23,758 nucleotides of DNA, from the NCBI GenBank assembly GCA_031394735.1, contig JANMXI010000281.1, positions 1-23,758 on the forward strand. Reading direction: 5' to 3'. The stretch comes from TMP-86 sp031394735. Its GTDB lineage: Bacteria; Pseudomonadota; Gammaproteobacteria; Steroidobacterales; Steroidobacteraceae. Positions within the stretch are counted from its first letter, which is position 1. Each line of letters opens with the position of its first letter. Under the pieces are notes generated by a model. The model ran no database searches and was not told where the DNA came from. It saw only the letters and a program-made list of their open reading frames with translations. Below are positions 1 through 7,864 of this stretch, piece after piece. Made by a program: the position numbers and the translations under genes.

Positions 1-324
1 GCTGAACAGCACCACGCGCTCCACGCTGGCCGGCAGCAGTGTCAGTGCATAGAAGTCGATGAGTGCGCCGAAGCAATAGCAGGCGACCCCGGCAAAGGCT
101 GCGCCTGCGATCGCACGCAAGGAACCGGCGCGAATCGACCCCCACCCCCTCAGCCACAGGACCCAGGCCCACATGAACGGCAGCGACAGCGCTGACCGCA
201 ACGCCACCAGGGCGTCAAAGGACATGCCGCGCGAATACAGGTATTTGGCGAATATTCCCTTGCTGGCAAATCCGACCGCGCCGCCGGCTGCCAGCAGCAC
301 GCCGCTCCAGTTCGACTTCTTCAA
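1..324 (-). CDS. EamA/DMT-family transporter, N-terminal part (runs off left edge)
   Basis: Only the first 108 residues are in the window. They show hydrophobic segments at about residues 8-26, 40-60 and 70-95, and a fourth begins at the edge. A GFASKGIFAKYLY stretch is typical of the first helix and loop of EamA drug/metabolite exporters of the inner membrane. The frame is open to base 1, so the C-terminal portion lies outside. The start chosen is TTG at 324, which gives MKKSNWSGVLL. A GTG at 300 is an alternative, with GGAG four bases upstream. The gene lies 18 bases after the isochorismatase-like gene and in the same frame, so the two are probably co-transcribed and the transporter may move a substrate or product of that hydrolase. 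The substrate cannot be read from the sequence. The family is fairly certain; the start codon is not. Confidence 0.75.
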   Translation of the reverse strand, partial: MKKSNWSGVLLAAGGAVGFASKGIFAKYLYSRGMSFDALVALRSALSLPFMWAWVLWLRGWGSIRAGSLRAIAGAAFAGVACYCFGALIDFYALTLLPASVERVVLFS

Positions 325-342
325 TGCGTTACGCGTCCGTCG

Positions 343-1035
343 TCAACCGGTGCGTCGCTGCGCGTCGGCGCCGCGGAGTTCGGCGATGACCTCGTCCGTG
401 CTCGCGACGCGGCCCCACAATCGGCGCCAGGTCTTTAAATACGCGTCCTGCATGTCATCGCTGCAAGTACCGGTGGCATCGGACACGATGGCAACGCCGT
501 ATTGGCGGTCGCTCGCTTCCATGGCGGTCATGCCCACGCAATTGTTGGTGGACACGCCGACCATGACCATTTCGCTGATGCCCATGCTCTTCAGGTGCGC
601 ATCGATGCCGGTGGACCCAAAAGCGCCCATGGTGTTCTTGTTCAACACCAGATCGCCTTTCTCAGGCTTCAGTTCAGCCACGATCTCGTGCTCGGGCGAG
701 CCTGCGAAGTTGTGAGTGGCCTGCAGCCATTTCTTCAAGTGCACCGGTGCATCGCCGTGATCGGGCAATTCGCTGCCATAGGTGACGTAGATGACCCGGG
801 ACTTGGCGGCACGGAAGGCTGCGATCAGCTTCTTCGTGTTCGGAATGATCAGGTTGTCGATGCGCGCGAAGCGATATTCGGCTTCGTGCAGCTTGTTCTG
901 CGCGGCGAGCAGTTTGCCCAGACCGTGATGGCGGCTGCCACTGGCGTATTGCATGTCGATGATCAGCAACGCCGTGGTGCGCGGGTTCAGGTCCACGGGC
1001 CGGGTGTATTCGTCGATATACGTGGGTTGTGACAT
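343..1035 (-). CDS. Isochorismatase-family cysteine hydrolase
   Basis: A 230-residue cytoplasmic enzyme of the isochorismatase-like fold. The expected Asp-Lys-Cys triad is visible: Asp27 in ALLIIDMQ, Lys133 in LVLNKNTMGAF and Cys166 in VSTNNCVGMTAMEA. The family includes nicotinamidases, N-carbamoylsarcosine and biuret amidases, and true isochorismatases. Nothing here fixes the substrate, and there are no enterobactin-type genes beside it. An in-frame ATG at 1044 is possible, but GAGG sits only one base before it. The ATG at 1035 has the same GAGG ten bases upstream and is preferred. The gene follows the TonB receptor gene, separated by two intrinsic terminators, and precedes the EamA transporter by 18 bases. 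It may therefore hydrolyse an amide taken up by the receptor, which is inference. Expression probably depends on read-through of the terminators or on an internal promoter I could not identify. Confidence 0.9.
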   Translation of the reverse strand: MSQPTYIDEYTRPVDLNPRTTALLIIDMQYASGSRHHGLGKLLAAQNKLHEAEYRFARIDNLIIPNTKKLIAAFRAAKSRVIYVTYGSELPDHGDAPVHLKKWLQATHNFAGSPEHEIVAELKPEKGDLVLNKNTMGAFGSTGIDAHLKSMGISEMVMVGVSTNNCVGMTAMEASDRQYGVAIVSDATGTCSDDMQDAYLKTWRRLWGRVASTDEVIAELRGADAQRRTG

Positions 1036-1050
1036 CGCTTGCATGCCTCG

Positions 1051-1089
1051 TCAAAAAAGAAGGGCGGAGGTGTTGCCTCCGCCCTTCAT
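1051..1089 (-). CDS. Possible 12-codon leader peptide overlapping a terminator hairpin
   Basis: A GAGG with about seven bases of spacing precedes ATG at 1089, which opens the mini-ORF MKGGGNTSALLF and stops at TGA 1053-1051. The coding bases are exactly the stem, loop and U-tract of the strong terminator at 1053-1087. The stop falls just before the GAGG of the isochorismatase gene. A ribosome on this ORF would occupy the hairpin, so it could act as a translation-controlled attenuator. It has no run of a regulatory codon, and an ORF this short can arise by chance. No homology can be claimed. Confidence 0.25.
   Translation of the reverse strand: MKGGGNTSALLF
1053..1087 (-). terminator. Strong rho-independent terminator between TonB receptor and isochorismatase genes
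   Basis: On the minus strand a perfect 12-bp stem (GAAGGGCGGAGG pairing with CCTCCGCCCTTC) closes a five-base loop and is followed directly by six T. On the plus strand the hairpin has no T-tract, so it acts on minus-strand transcripts only. It is the second of two terminators after the receptor gene and ends nine bases before the alternative hydrolase start at 1044. Confidence 0.85.
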
Positions 1090-1105
1090 AGTAATGCCTC
1101 GCGGT

Positions 1106-1128
1106 AAAAAAGTGCGGGTCGGGCCCGC
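1106..1128 (-). terminator. First of two tandem intrinsic terminators after the TonB receptor gene
   Basis: On the minus strand GCGGG, a five-base loop and CCCGC are followed by AC and six T, eight bases after the receptor stop codon. The stem is only five G-C pairs, so it is weaker than the 12-bp hairpin at 1053-1087. The pair would act in series. Confidence 0.6.
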
Positions 1129-1135
1129 TGCATTC

Positions 1136-3622
1136 TTACTTGAACGAGTAGCTCACCTCGACGCCGTAGCTTCGGCCCGGTGCGTCGTGAATGAACGAAC
1201 CGCCGAACTCGGGCGCCGGAATGACTTCGGCTAGGTAACGCTTGTTGGCCAGGTTGCGGCCGAAGGCGGCGACCGACACATTTTCGTTGCTGAAACCGAT
1301 GCGTCCATTCAGCAGCGTAAATGCATCGCGCTGTGTGTTTCCGAAGTTGGCGTCGAAAAGAATCGGAAATGCCGGAGGCGCAAACCCGCTGAACAACGTC
1401 GGTGCGATGGTGTTGTTCTGCACAGTGTGGAACCAGGTCTTGCCGGTGTAGGAGGCTTCAACACGCGTCAGCCAATTCCAGCCCGAACCACCCATGGGCA
1501 ACTTGAGTTCAGCGGTGGCATTGCCAGTCGCCTTGGGCGCGTACGGCACCTCGTTGCCCACGGTGTACGGCCGGTTGGCGTTGCGATCGATGTTGCCCTT
1601 GGTGACGGCGGCGCCGAGCCCAAAGGTCAGGTACTCAGTGGCACGGAACTTGGCATCGATTTCAGCGCCCTTGAGGGTAACTTCATCTATGTTGGTGACC
1701 ACGCGCAGTAATCCGAATGGACCGGCGAAGAATTCGAAGAACTGCATGTTGTCCACCTTGGTGTGGAAAATTGCTGCATTAACCGACACGCGCCGGTCAA
1801 ATAAGGTACTCTTGAAGCCAATTTCTGCCGCCTTGGCGACTTCCTTCTTGTATTCATCCTGAACGTTTAGCGCGCTGTTGATGCCACTGCCGATGTAGAA
1901 AGACTGAATCGTCGCGGCACTACCCAGAGAATTGAAGCCGCCGGAACGGAACCCATAACCGTAGCTGGCGTACAGCGAGAAACCGTCCGACGCCTTCCAG
2001 TTCACCGTCAGCTTGGGTTGGAGCTGGCTGTAGGTCTTGCTGCGGTCTGGGATGGACGTCGCGGTCGGGTTCACATTGTAGTACGGATTGATAAAGCAAT
2101 TCGGCGTCAGGCTGCAGGTTTGCAGGAAGGGAGCGACCGCGCGCGGCACGTTGTTCCTGACCTCGCGCTTTTCGCGGTCGTAGCGCACGGCCAGCGCGAC
2201 TTCGACATTGCCCGGGAGGTCGAAAGCCAGCTGGCCGAATCCGGCGATGACCTTGCTTCTATAGCTGTCGTCATACAACAGGTCTGTTGGGCTGTCCGAA
2301 CCGGGTGCGTTGTAAGCCTGCAGAACGATTGGCTTGCCAAGGTCGGCGCCCTGTTCGACGACGGCGCGGCGGTGAATGTCCACACCATACAATCCGGCGA
2401 TCCAGCGAACCGGCTTGTCGCCCGGGGAGGTCAGTCGTATTTCGAGACTTGTATCGCGCTGATCACGCTGCTGATACTGATAACCATCGCAGGTATCTGC
2501 GCCGTACGGCGGAGTGAATTGGCCGGGCCCGTATCCAAAAGGAGACGGCAGGGGCGCGGCCGGCTGTGCAGCGCGCGTCGCAATGCAGGTTGGCTCGGCG
2601 GCGTAGATGCCAAAGGCACCACTGGTGCCGTCCGCCAGCAGGAAATTCTTTTGATTGTTGTACGAGACCACCGAGGTCAGTGTGCCGATGCCAACGTCGA
2701 AATCACCCTTGATCGAAAGGTTCAGATTGTCCTGCGAATTTTTGGAGTCGATGTTGTTGATGTAGTCGAATTTATGGTCGTTGACGTTTTGGTCAAAGTC
2801 CGATATGCCCGTTGCCTGCGCCAATACGGGCAGTGCAAACGCCGCATTGAACGAAATGGCCGATGCATCCGCCTTGCTGTAGCGCGCCTTGAAGTCCAGA
2901 GAGTTACTGTCTGAAAGCTTCCAGATCACACGCGCTTCGCCGCCCGATTCCTGCACGGCATCGACGTTCTTGTTGCCGAGAAAGCGGTTGGTGTAGAAGC
3001 CGTCCGTGCGGTAGGTGTAGGCGCCTGCGCGTGCAAAAACATTGTCGGATAGCGGACCGCTGACGTAGCCGCTGGCCTTGAAGGTCTTGTTGTTGCCGAG
3101 CGTACCCTTCGCTTCAGCTTTGAACTCTTCCGAGGGCTTTGGCGTCGTGATAATGATGGCGCCAGCTGAGGCATTGCGGCCGTACACGGCACTCTGCGGT
3201 CCCTTCAGCACTTCGATTTGCTCGATGTCCGCAAATTCCTGGTTGAATGCCGTACGGTTGGTCAGCAGCACGCCGTCGATGATCAAGCCGAAGTTGGTTT
3301 CCGCATCGCGGCTGGTGTTGATGCCGCGGATGTTCACCTGCATGTCGCCAAATTCAGCGCTACTGACCGCTGATACACCGGGCGTCAGTGAGATGAAGTC
3401 CTGAGGGCGCTCGATGCCGGCGTCCTTGATGTCCTGAGCCGAGAACGCCTGCAGCGAGGCCGGAACGTCGGAAATCTTCTCCGAGCGTTGTCGGGCCGTT
3501 ACAACGATCTCGTCGATCTGGGTCACCGAGGGGTCCGCGGCGAGCGCTGAAGACGCGCCTAGCTGCGCCGATGCGGCAACTGCCGCCGCAAGCAGAGAAA
3601 AGCCGTACTTCGAATAATTCAT
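1136..3622 (-). CDS. TonB-dependent outer-membrane receptor
   Basis: An 828-residue outer-membrane active transporter. Residues 1-28 form a signal peptide with an ALA-AD cleavage site. A TonB box, DEIVVTA, sits at about 37-43. The plug domain follows (about 50-165), with LTPGVSAV, NIRGINT, IDGVLL and the VLKGPQSAVYGRNASAGAI motif. The rest is a 22-strand-type barrel ending in aromatic-rich YGVEVSYSFK. The box and plug resemble the large family of receptors without a siderophore signature, often used for glycans, aromatics or other organics, so the ligand is unknown. ATG at 3622 is chosen because GAGGG lies six bases upstream. The ATG at 3628 directly abuts that GAGGG and is unlikely. No N-terminal FecA-type signalling extension is present. 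The gene has its own predicted promoter, with a perfect palindrome at the start of transcription, and two terminators behind it. The adjacent hydrolase and exporter suggest an uptake-and-processing unit. Confidence 0.95.
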   Translation of the reverse strand: MNYSKYGFSLLAAAVAASAQLGASSALAADPSVTQIDEIVVTARQRSEKISDVPASLQAFSAQDIKDAGIERPQDFISLTPGVSAVSSAEFGDMQVNIRGINTSRDAETNFGLIIDGVLLTNRTAFNQEFADIEQIEVLKGPQSAVYGRNASAGAIIITTPKPSEEFKAEAKGTLGNNKTFKASGYVSGPLSDNVFARAGAYTYRTDGFYTNRFLGNKNVDAVQESGGEARVIWKLSDSNSLDFKARYSKADASAISFNAAFALPVLAQATGISDFDQNVNDHKFDYINNIDSKNSQDNLNLSIKGDFDVGIGTLTSVVSYNNQKNFLLADGTSGAFGIYAAEPTCIATRAAQPAAPLPSPFGYGPGQFTPPYGADTCDGYQYQQRDQRDTSLEIRLTSPGDKPVRWIAGLYGVDIHRRAVVEQGADLGKPIVLQAYNAPGSDSPTDLLYDDSYRSKVIAGFGQLAFDLPGNVEVALAVRYDREKREVRNNVPRAVAPFLQTCSLTPNCFINPYYNVNPTATSIPDRSKTYSQLQPKLTVNWKASDGFSLYASYGYGFRSGGFNSLGSAATIQSFYIGSGINSALNVQDEYKKEVAKAAEIGFKSTLFDRRVSVNAAIFHTKVDNMQFFEFFAGPFGLLRVVTNIDEVTLKGAEIDAKFRATEYLTFGLGAAVTKGNIDRNANRPYTVGNEVPYAPKATGNATAELKLPMGGSGWNWLTRVEASYTGKTWFHTVQNNTIAPTLFSGFAPPAFPILFDANFGNTQRDAFTLLNGRIGFSNENVSVAAFGRNLANKRYLAEVIPAPEFGGSFIHDAPGRSYGVEVSYSFK

Positions 3623-3644
3623 GTGCATCCCTCAAGGGTTTGTA

Positions 3645-3656
3645 TTGTCCGGACAA
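3645..3656. promoter_or_regulatory. Perfect 12-bp palindrome, candidate operator of the TonB receptor gene
   Basis: TTGTCCGGACAA is perfectly self-complementary and lies 22 bases upstream of the receptor ATG. It overlaps the last base of the predicted -10 element, where a bound repressor would block transcription start. Inverted TTGTC/GACAA half-sites resemble those bound by GntR/FadR-type repressors, but no regulator gene is in the window, so the factor is a guess. Confidence 0.5.
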
Positions 3657-3685
3657 CGATAGCATTTGGTTAACTCGCATCGCAA
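3656..3685 (-). promoter_or_regulatory. Predicted sigma-70 promoter of the TonB receptor gene
   Basis: Read on the minus strand, TTGCGA (3685-3680) and TATCGT (3661-3656) are separated by 18 bases. Each matches four of six consensus positions. The predicted start of transcription falls within the palindrome at 3645-3656. The two match each other in position well, but either alone would be weak evidence. Confidence 0.4.
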
Positions 3686-3749
3686 TGCGTTCTCGGTGTT
3701 GTTTTAGTGATACAAGGTGCCGCCCGGCTGGTTTTGTTAGTATCGCGCG

Positions 3750-6476
3750 GTGTCGATGTACCGCCAAAGCATCCAGTTTCCGGCCAAGGATTCCGCCCTT
3801 CGAGAGGATGTCCATGCTCTGGGAACGGTCGTGGGCAACGTCGTGCGCGAACAGGGCGGGGAAGCCTTCTTCGAATTGGTCGAAGGCGACCGGCAAGCGG
3901 CCATCTTAAGACGCGAGGGCGATGCGGCCGGCGCCGCCGAATTGAGGCGCCGCACGCAGGGGCGCACGCCCGAAGCGGCTCGAGACCTGACACGGGCATT
4001 CTCGATCTGGTTTCAGGCGGTCAACACCGCCGAAAAGGTGCACCGGGTCCGGCGCCGCCGACAATATCTCAACGATTCCACCACCGCGCAGCCGGGCGGC
4101 ATCGCCGACTGCCTGGCGCGATTGAAGCGCGAGGGCCGCGATCTGCATCAGGTGATTGCGCTGATCGGCAGCTTGAGCATCGAGCCGGTGTTCACGGCGC
4201 ACCCGACCGAATCCACCCGCCGCACCATTCTGCGCAAGCATCAACGCATCGCGCAGGACTTGCTGGACCGGCTCAACCCGGCAATGACCCCCGGTGAGCT
4301 GCACACCTTGTGGGCCAAGGTGCATCTGGAATTCACCACCATCTGGCAGACCGAAGACCATCCGCGCGAACGGCTCACCGTTGCGGACGAACGCGAACAT
4401 GTTTTGTTCTATCTGGTCGAAGTGCTCTACCGGATCGTGCCGCTGTTCTATGAAGAATTGGAAACGGCGCTGGCGCAAACCTTTGGCGTGGATGTCGATA
4501 CGCTCGACCTGCCGAACATCCTGCACTTCGGTTCCTGGGTGGGCGGCGACATGGACGGCAACGACGACGTCCATGCGAAGAGCATTCGCGAAACCTTGTC
4601 GCGCCATCAGCGGCTGATCATCTCGACGTATTTCTCCGAATGCCAGCAGTTGGCGGAAGTGTTGAGTCAGAGCGCCAGCCGCGTCGGCATCGATCCGGCG
4701 TTGATGCGACGCGTGGAGCAATACTCGTCGCTGTTGCCCGGCGCGCAAGCCATCACGCCGGCACGACATGACCGCATGCCGTATCGCGTGTTTTTCGGAC
4801 AAATCGCTGAGCGGTTGAAGACCACCTACGACGGTCGCCCAAATGGCTACGAAGGACCGCTGGAATTGCTGGCGGATGTTCAGCTGGTCGCCGACAGCCT
4901 GCTGGCGAATCACAGCCGCCACGGCGGCTATTTTCTGGTGCGGCGCCTGATCCGGCGCATCCGCACCTTTGGTTTTCATCTGGCGACACTGGACGTGCGA
5001 CAGCATGCGCATGTGCATGATGAGGTCATTGCTCACGCCATGGGTCGCAGCGATTGGCTCGAACTGGCGCCGACGCAGCGTCTGGCGCAATTACGGGAAT
5101 GGCTGCAACGCGATCAGGGCCCGGTGGTGCCATTGGATGCCGTCGGCCGGCGCACGTTGTGGGTGTTCGAGGCCATCGCGCAGGCCCGTCACAAATTCGG
5201 CGAACGCGCCGTGCGCAACTACATCGTCAGCGGCGCCAACGGCGCAGAGGATGTGCTGTCGGTATTGCTGCTGGCGCGATGGGCGGACATCACCGACAAA
5301 CGCAACGGCGAGTGTCCGTTGGACATTGCGCCGCTGCTCGAATGCATCGACTCGCTCACGCACGCCGGCGACACCCTGCGCGATCTGATGGGGGACCTGG
5401 TCTATCGCAGTCATTTGTCGGCGCGCGGCAATCGCCAGGTCGTTCTCGTCGGCTACTCGGATAGCAACAAAGAGGGTGGCATCGTCGCCTCGCGCTGGGC
5501 GCTGCAGGTGGCGCAAACGCAGATCGTGGATGCGGCGGCGGCCGCCGGCATCGAGCCCACGATCTTTCACGGCCGCGGCGGCACGCCGGCGCGCGGCGGT
5601 GGGCAGACCGAGCAACTGGTCGAAAGCGCCCCGCGCGGTTCGATTCGCAATGTCCTGCGCATGACCGAACAGGGCGAGGTGGTGAATCAGAACTACAGTC
5701 TGCGACCGATTGCGATGCGTACCTTGGAGCGTTCCTTTGCGGCGCTCGCTCGTGCCACCGCGCATGCCGATGACAGTTTTGCGCCGAGCGAGAATCAGCG
5801 GGCTGCCATGTCGCTGCTGGCAGATCGCAGTCTTGCCGCGTACCGCAGCCTCGTTTTCCAACCCAACGATTTTTTTGCCTACTTTCGCGCGGTGACGCCC
5901 GTCGATGTAATCGAGCGCATGCACATCGGCTCACGGGCCGCGGCACGCACAGACGCCGAAGGACTGCATGCGCTGCGTGCGCTGCCGTGGGTGTTTGCGT
6001 GGACCCAGAGCCGGCATTCCATTCCAGGTTGGTATGGCATGGGCAGCGGCCTTGAGGTCGTGCTCGAAAAATTCGGTGAATCCGTGATCAGCGAGATGCT
6101 GGTGCGCTGGCCTTTTTTCGGCTATCTGGTCGATGACATAGAGGCCATGCTCGCCCGCGCCGATCTGGAGATCGCCGCGATCTACGACGAACTGGCGCCG
6201 GAAGCTTTGCGCCACTTCGGCGTCGACATCCGCGCTGAGTACGAACTCACCGCGAAGAATGTGCTGAAGCTGCGCGGCAGCGCGCGATTGCTGGACAGCG
6301 ATCCGACCTTGCAGCGCGCCATCAAACTGCGCAACCCGTACATCGATCCGATGCATCTGATGCAGGTGGACCTGCTGAAGCGCTGGCGAGCCACGGAGCG
6401 GAGCGACAAGGCACTGTTTGGCGCGCTGCTCGCAACGATCAGCGGTATTGCGCAAGGACTGCAGGCGACCGGCTAG
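3750..6476 (+). CDS. ppc: Phosphoenolpyruvate carboxylase
   Basis: A 908-residue cytoplasmic enzyme that carboxylates phosphoenolpyruvate with bicarbonate to oxaloacetate, refilling the TCA cycle. The diagnostic VFTAHPTESTRR is present with catalytic His151. The GYSDSNKEGG motif is at about 568-577, and the mobile glycine loop FHGRGGTPARGGG at about 606-618. The C-terminus reads RNPYIDPMHLMQVDLLKRW and ends in ATG (Ala-Thr-Gly), as in bacterial PEPCs. Length is normal for the family (about 880-930). The start is GTG at 3750, or ATG at 3756; neither has a strong ribosome-binding site. It is transcribed divergently from the TonB receptor gene across a 127-base region and convergently with sdaA. 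No internal damage is seen. Allosteric control by acetyl-CoA and aspartate is usual for the family and is not tested by the sequence. Confidence 0.98.
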   Translation: MSMYRQSIQFPAKDSALREDVHALGTVVGNVVREQGGEAFFELVEGDRQAAILRREGDAAGAAELRRRTQGRTPEAARDLTRAFSIWFQAVNTAEKVHRVRRRRQYLNDSTTAQPGGIADCLARLKREGRDLHQVIALIGSLSIEPVFTAHPTESTRRTILRKHQRIAQDLLDRLNPAMTPGELHTLWAKVHLEFTTIWQTEDHPRERLTVADEREHVLFYLVEVLYRIVPLFYEELETALAQTFGVDVDTLDLPNILHFGSWVGGDMDGNDDVHAKSIRETLSRHQRLIISTYFSECQQLAEVLSQSASRVGIDPALMRRVEQYSSLLPGAQAITPARHDRMPYRVFFGQIAERLKTTYDGRPNGYEGPLELLADVQLVADSLLANHSRHGGYFLVRRLIRRIRTFGFHLATLDVRQHAHVHDEVIAHAMGRSDWLELAPTQRLAQLREWLQRDQGPVVPLDAVGRRTLWVFEAIAQARHKFGERAVRNYIVSGANGAEDVLSVLLLARWADITDKRNGECPLDIAPLLECIDSLTHAGDTLRDLMGDLVYRSHLSARGNRQVVLVGYSDSNKEGGIVASRWALQVAQTQIVDAAAAAGIEPTIFHGRGGTPARGGGQTEQLVESAPRGSIRNVLRMTEQGEVVNQNYSLRPIAMRTLERSFAALARATAHADDSFAPSENQRAAMSLLADRSLAAYRSLVFQPNDFFAYFRAVTPVDVIERMHIGSRAAARTDAEGLHALRALPWVFAWTQSRHSIPGWYGMGSGLEVVLEKFGESVISEMLVRWPFFGYLVDDIEAMLARADLEIAAIYDELAPEALRHFGVDIRAEYELTAKNVLKLRGSARLLDSDPTLQRAIKLRNPYIDPMHLMQVDLLKRWRATERSDKALFGALLATISGIAQGLQATG

Positions 6477-6495
6477 GGCGTTTTAAAGACCTAGC
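6472..6495. terminator. Weak hairpin spanning the convergent ppc and sdaA stop codons
   Basis: GCTAGG and CCTAGC form a six-pair stem around a 12-base AT-rich loop. Each arm contains the TAG stop of one of the two convergent genes. There is no T-tract directly after either arm, so it is at best a poor bidirectional terminator. It is the only candidate in the 14-base gap. Confidence 0.3.
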
Positions 6496-7855
6496 ACTCG
6501 GGGACGTTGACGGCGAGTCCGCCCTGCGAAGTTTCCTTGTAGATAACCGACATGTCGTGCCCGGTCTGGCGCATGGTGGCGATGACCTGATCCAGCGACA
6601 CCTTGTGAGAGCCGTCGCCGCGCATCGCGAGGCGCGCAGCGTTGATGGCCTTCACCGAGCCCATCGCATTGCGTTCGATGCACGGGATCTGCACCAGTCC
6701 GGCGACCGGATCGCAGGTCAGGCCCAGATTGTGCTCCATGCCGATTTCGGCCGCGTTTTCCAATTGTTCGTTGCTGCCGTTCAGCGCCGACACCAGTCCG
6801 GCGGCGGCCATGGAGCAGGCCACGCCGACCTCGCCCTGGCAGCCCATCTCGGCGCCGGAAATCGAGGCGTTCTTCTTGTACAGAATGCCGATGGCAGCCG
6901 CACTTAACAGGAAACGAATCACGCCTTCTTCGTTGGCGCCGGGCTCGAAACGCATGTAATAGTGCAACACTGCGGGCACGATGCCGGCCGCGCCATTGGT
7001 CGGCGCGGTGACGACCTGTCCACCGGCGGCATTTTCCTCATTCACGGCCAACGCATACGCATTGACCCAATCCAGCGCGCGCATCGGGTCATCCTGGCTC
7101 CCGCTCTGCAGAATTCGCTGCAGCTTGGGTGCGCGGCGCCGCACGGCCAGCACGCCCGGCAGCAATCCGCTGGCCTCGAAGCCGCGGCTCACGCAATCTT
7201 TCATCACTGTCCAGATGCGCAACAGATCGGTGCGGATCTGCGCATCGCTTTTCCAGACGCGCTCGCGCGCGAGCATGAGTTCATGAATCTCCAGGCCGTG
7301 CGAGCGTGCCTGCTCGAGCAGGCTCATGGCCGAGTCAAATTCGAAGGGCGCCGTTGCGCGTGATTGGTCGACGCCGCCTTCGCTGCCTGCCTGAATGACG
7401 AAGCCTCCGCCGATGCTGTAGTACTCCTCCTTGGCGAGCACTTGCAACGATGCGTCGTGCGCTGTGAAGCGCATGCCGTTGGAATGTCCAGGCAGCGTCT
7501 GGTCGTAATGAAACAGCAGGTTCAACGGCTCATCGAACGAAATTTCATGCCGGCCGAGCAGTTTGATCTTCGAGCTGCCACGGATTCGCGCCAGGGTCGG
7601 TTCGATGCTGCGCGGATCGATGGTATCCGGACTCAAGCCTTCCAGTCCCAGCAGGATGGCGCGGTCGGTGCAGTGGCCGCGACCGGTCAACGCGAGCGAT
7701 CCATACAATTGTGCCGACACCTGCGCGGTGCGTTCCAGCAGGCCGCGGTGGGCGAGCAGCTCCACGAAGCTACGCGCGGCGTTCATCGGCCCCATGGTGT
7801 GTGAACTGGAGGGGCCGATGCCGATTTTGAAAATGTCGAATACGCTCAGGCTCAT
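6491..7855 (-). CDS. sdaA: L-serine dehydratase, single-chain iron-sulfur type
   Basis: A 454-residue cytoplasmic enzyme that converts L-serine to pyruvate and ammonia with a [4Fe-4S] cluster. The beta-domain signature GPSSSHTMGP is at 14-23. Cluster cysteines are Cys339 (in GAEMGCQGE), Cys381 (LTCDP) and Cys392 (IPCIERN). The chain ends in Cys454. From memory, the Legionella enzyme uses Cys343, Cys385, Cys396 and its terminal Cys458, the same spacing, where the tail cysteine caps the cluster in a tail-in-mouth arrangement. The start ATG lies nine bases after the FAD dehydrogenase stop and has no good ribosome-binding site. This suggests translational coupling, making it the third gene of the epimerase-dehydrogenase-sdaA operon. 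That context suggests it serves amino-acid catabolism rather than standing alone. The fused alpha and beta domains are complete. Confidence 0.97.
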   Translation of the reverse strand: MSLSVFDIFKIGIGPSSSHTMGPMNAARSFVELLAHRGLLERTAQVSAQLYGSLALTGRGHCTDRAILLGLEGLSPDTIDPRSIEPTLARIRGSSKIKLLGRHEISFDEPLNLLFHYDQTLPGHSNGMRFTAHDASLQVLAKEEYYSIGGGFVIQAGSEGGVDQSRATAPFEFDSAMSLLEQARSHGLEIHELMLARERVWKSDAQIRTDLLRIWTVMKDCVSRGFEASGLLPGVLAVRRRAPKLQRILQSGSQDDPMRALDWVNAYALAVNEENAAGGQVVTAPTNGAAGIVPAVLHYYMRFEPGANEEGVIRFLLSAAAIGILYKKNASISGAEMGCQGEVGVACSMAAAGLVSALNGSNEQLENAAEIGMEHNLGLTCDPVAGLVQIPCIERNAMGSVKAINAARLAMRGDGSHKVSLDQVIATMRQTGHDMSVIYKETSQGGLAVNVPEC

Positions 7856-7864
7856 GCCGACATT

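Noticed and set aside
3906..5090. 394-codon minus-strand open frame inside ppc
   Set aside because: Fully antisense to conserved PEPC coding sequence, with no recognisable motif.
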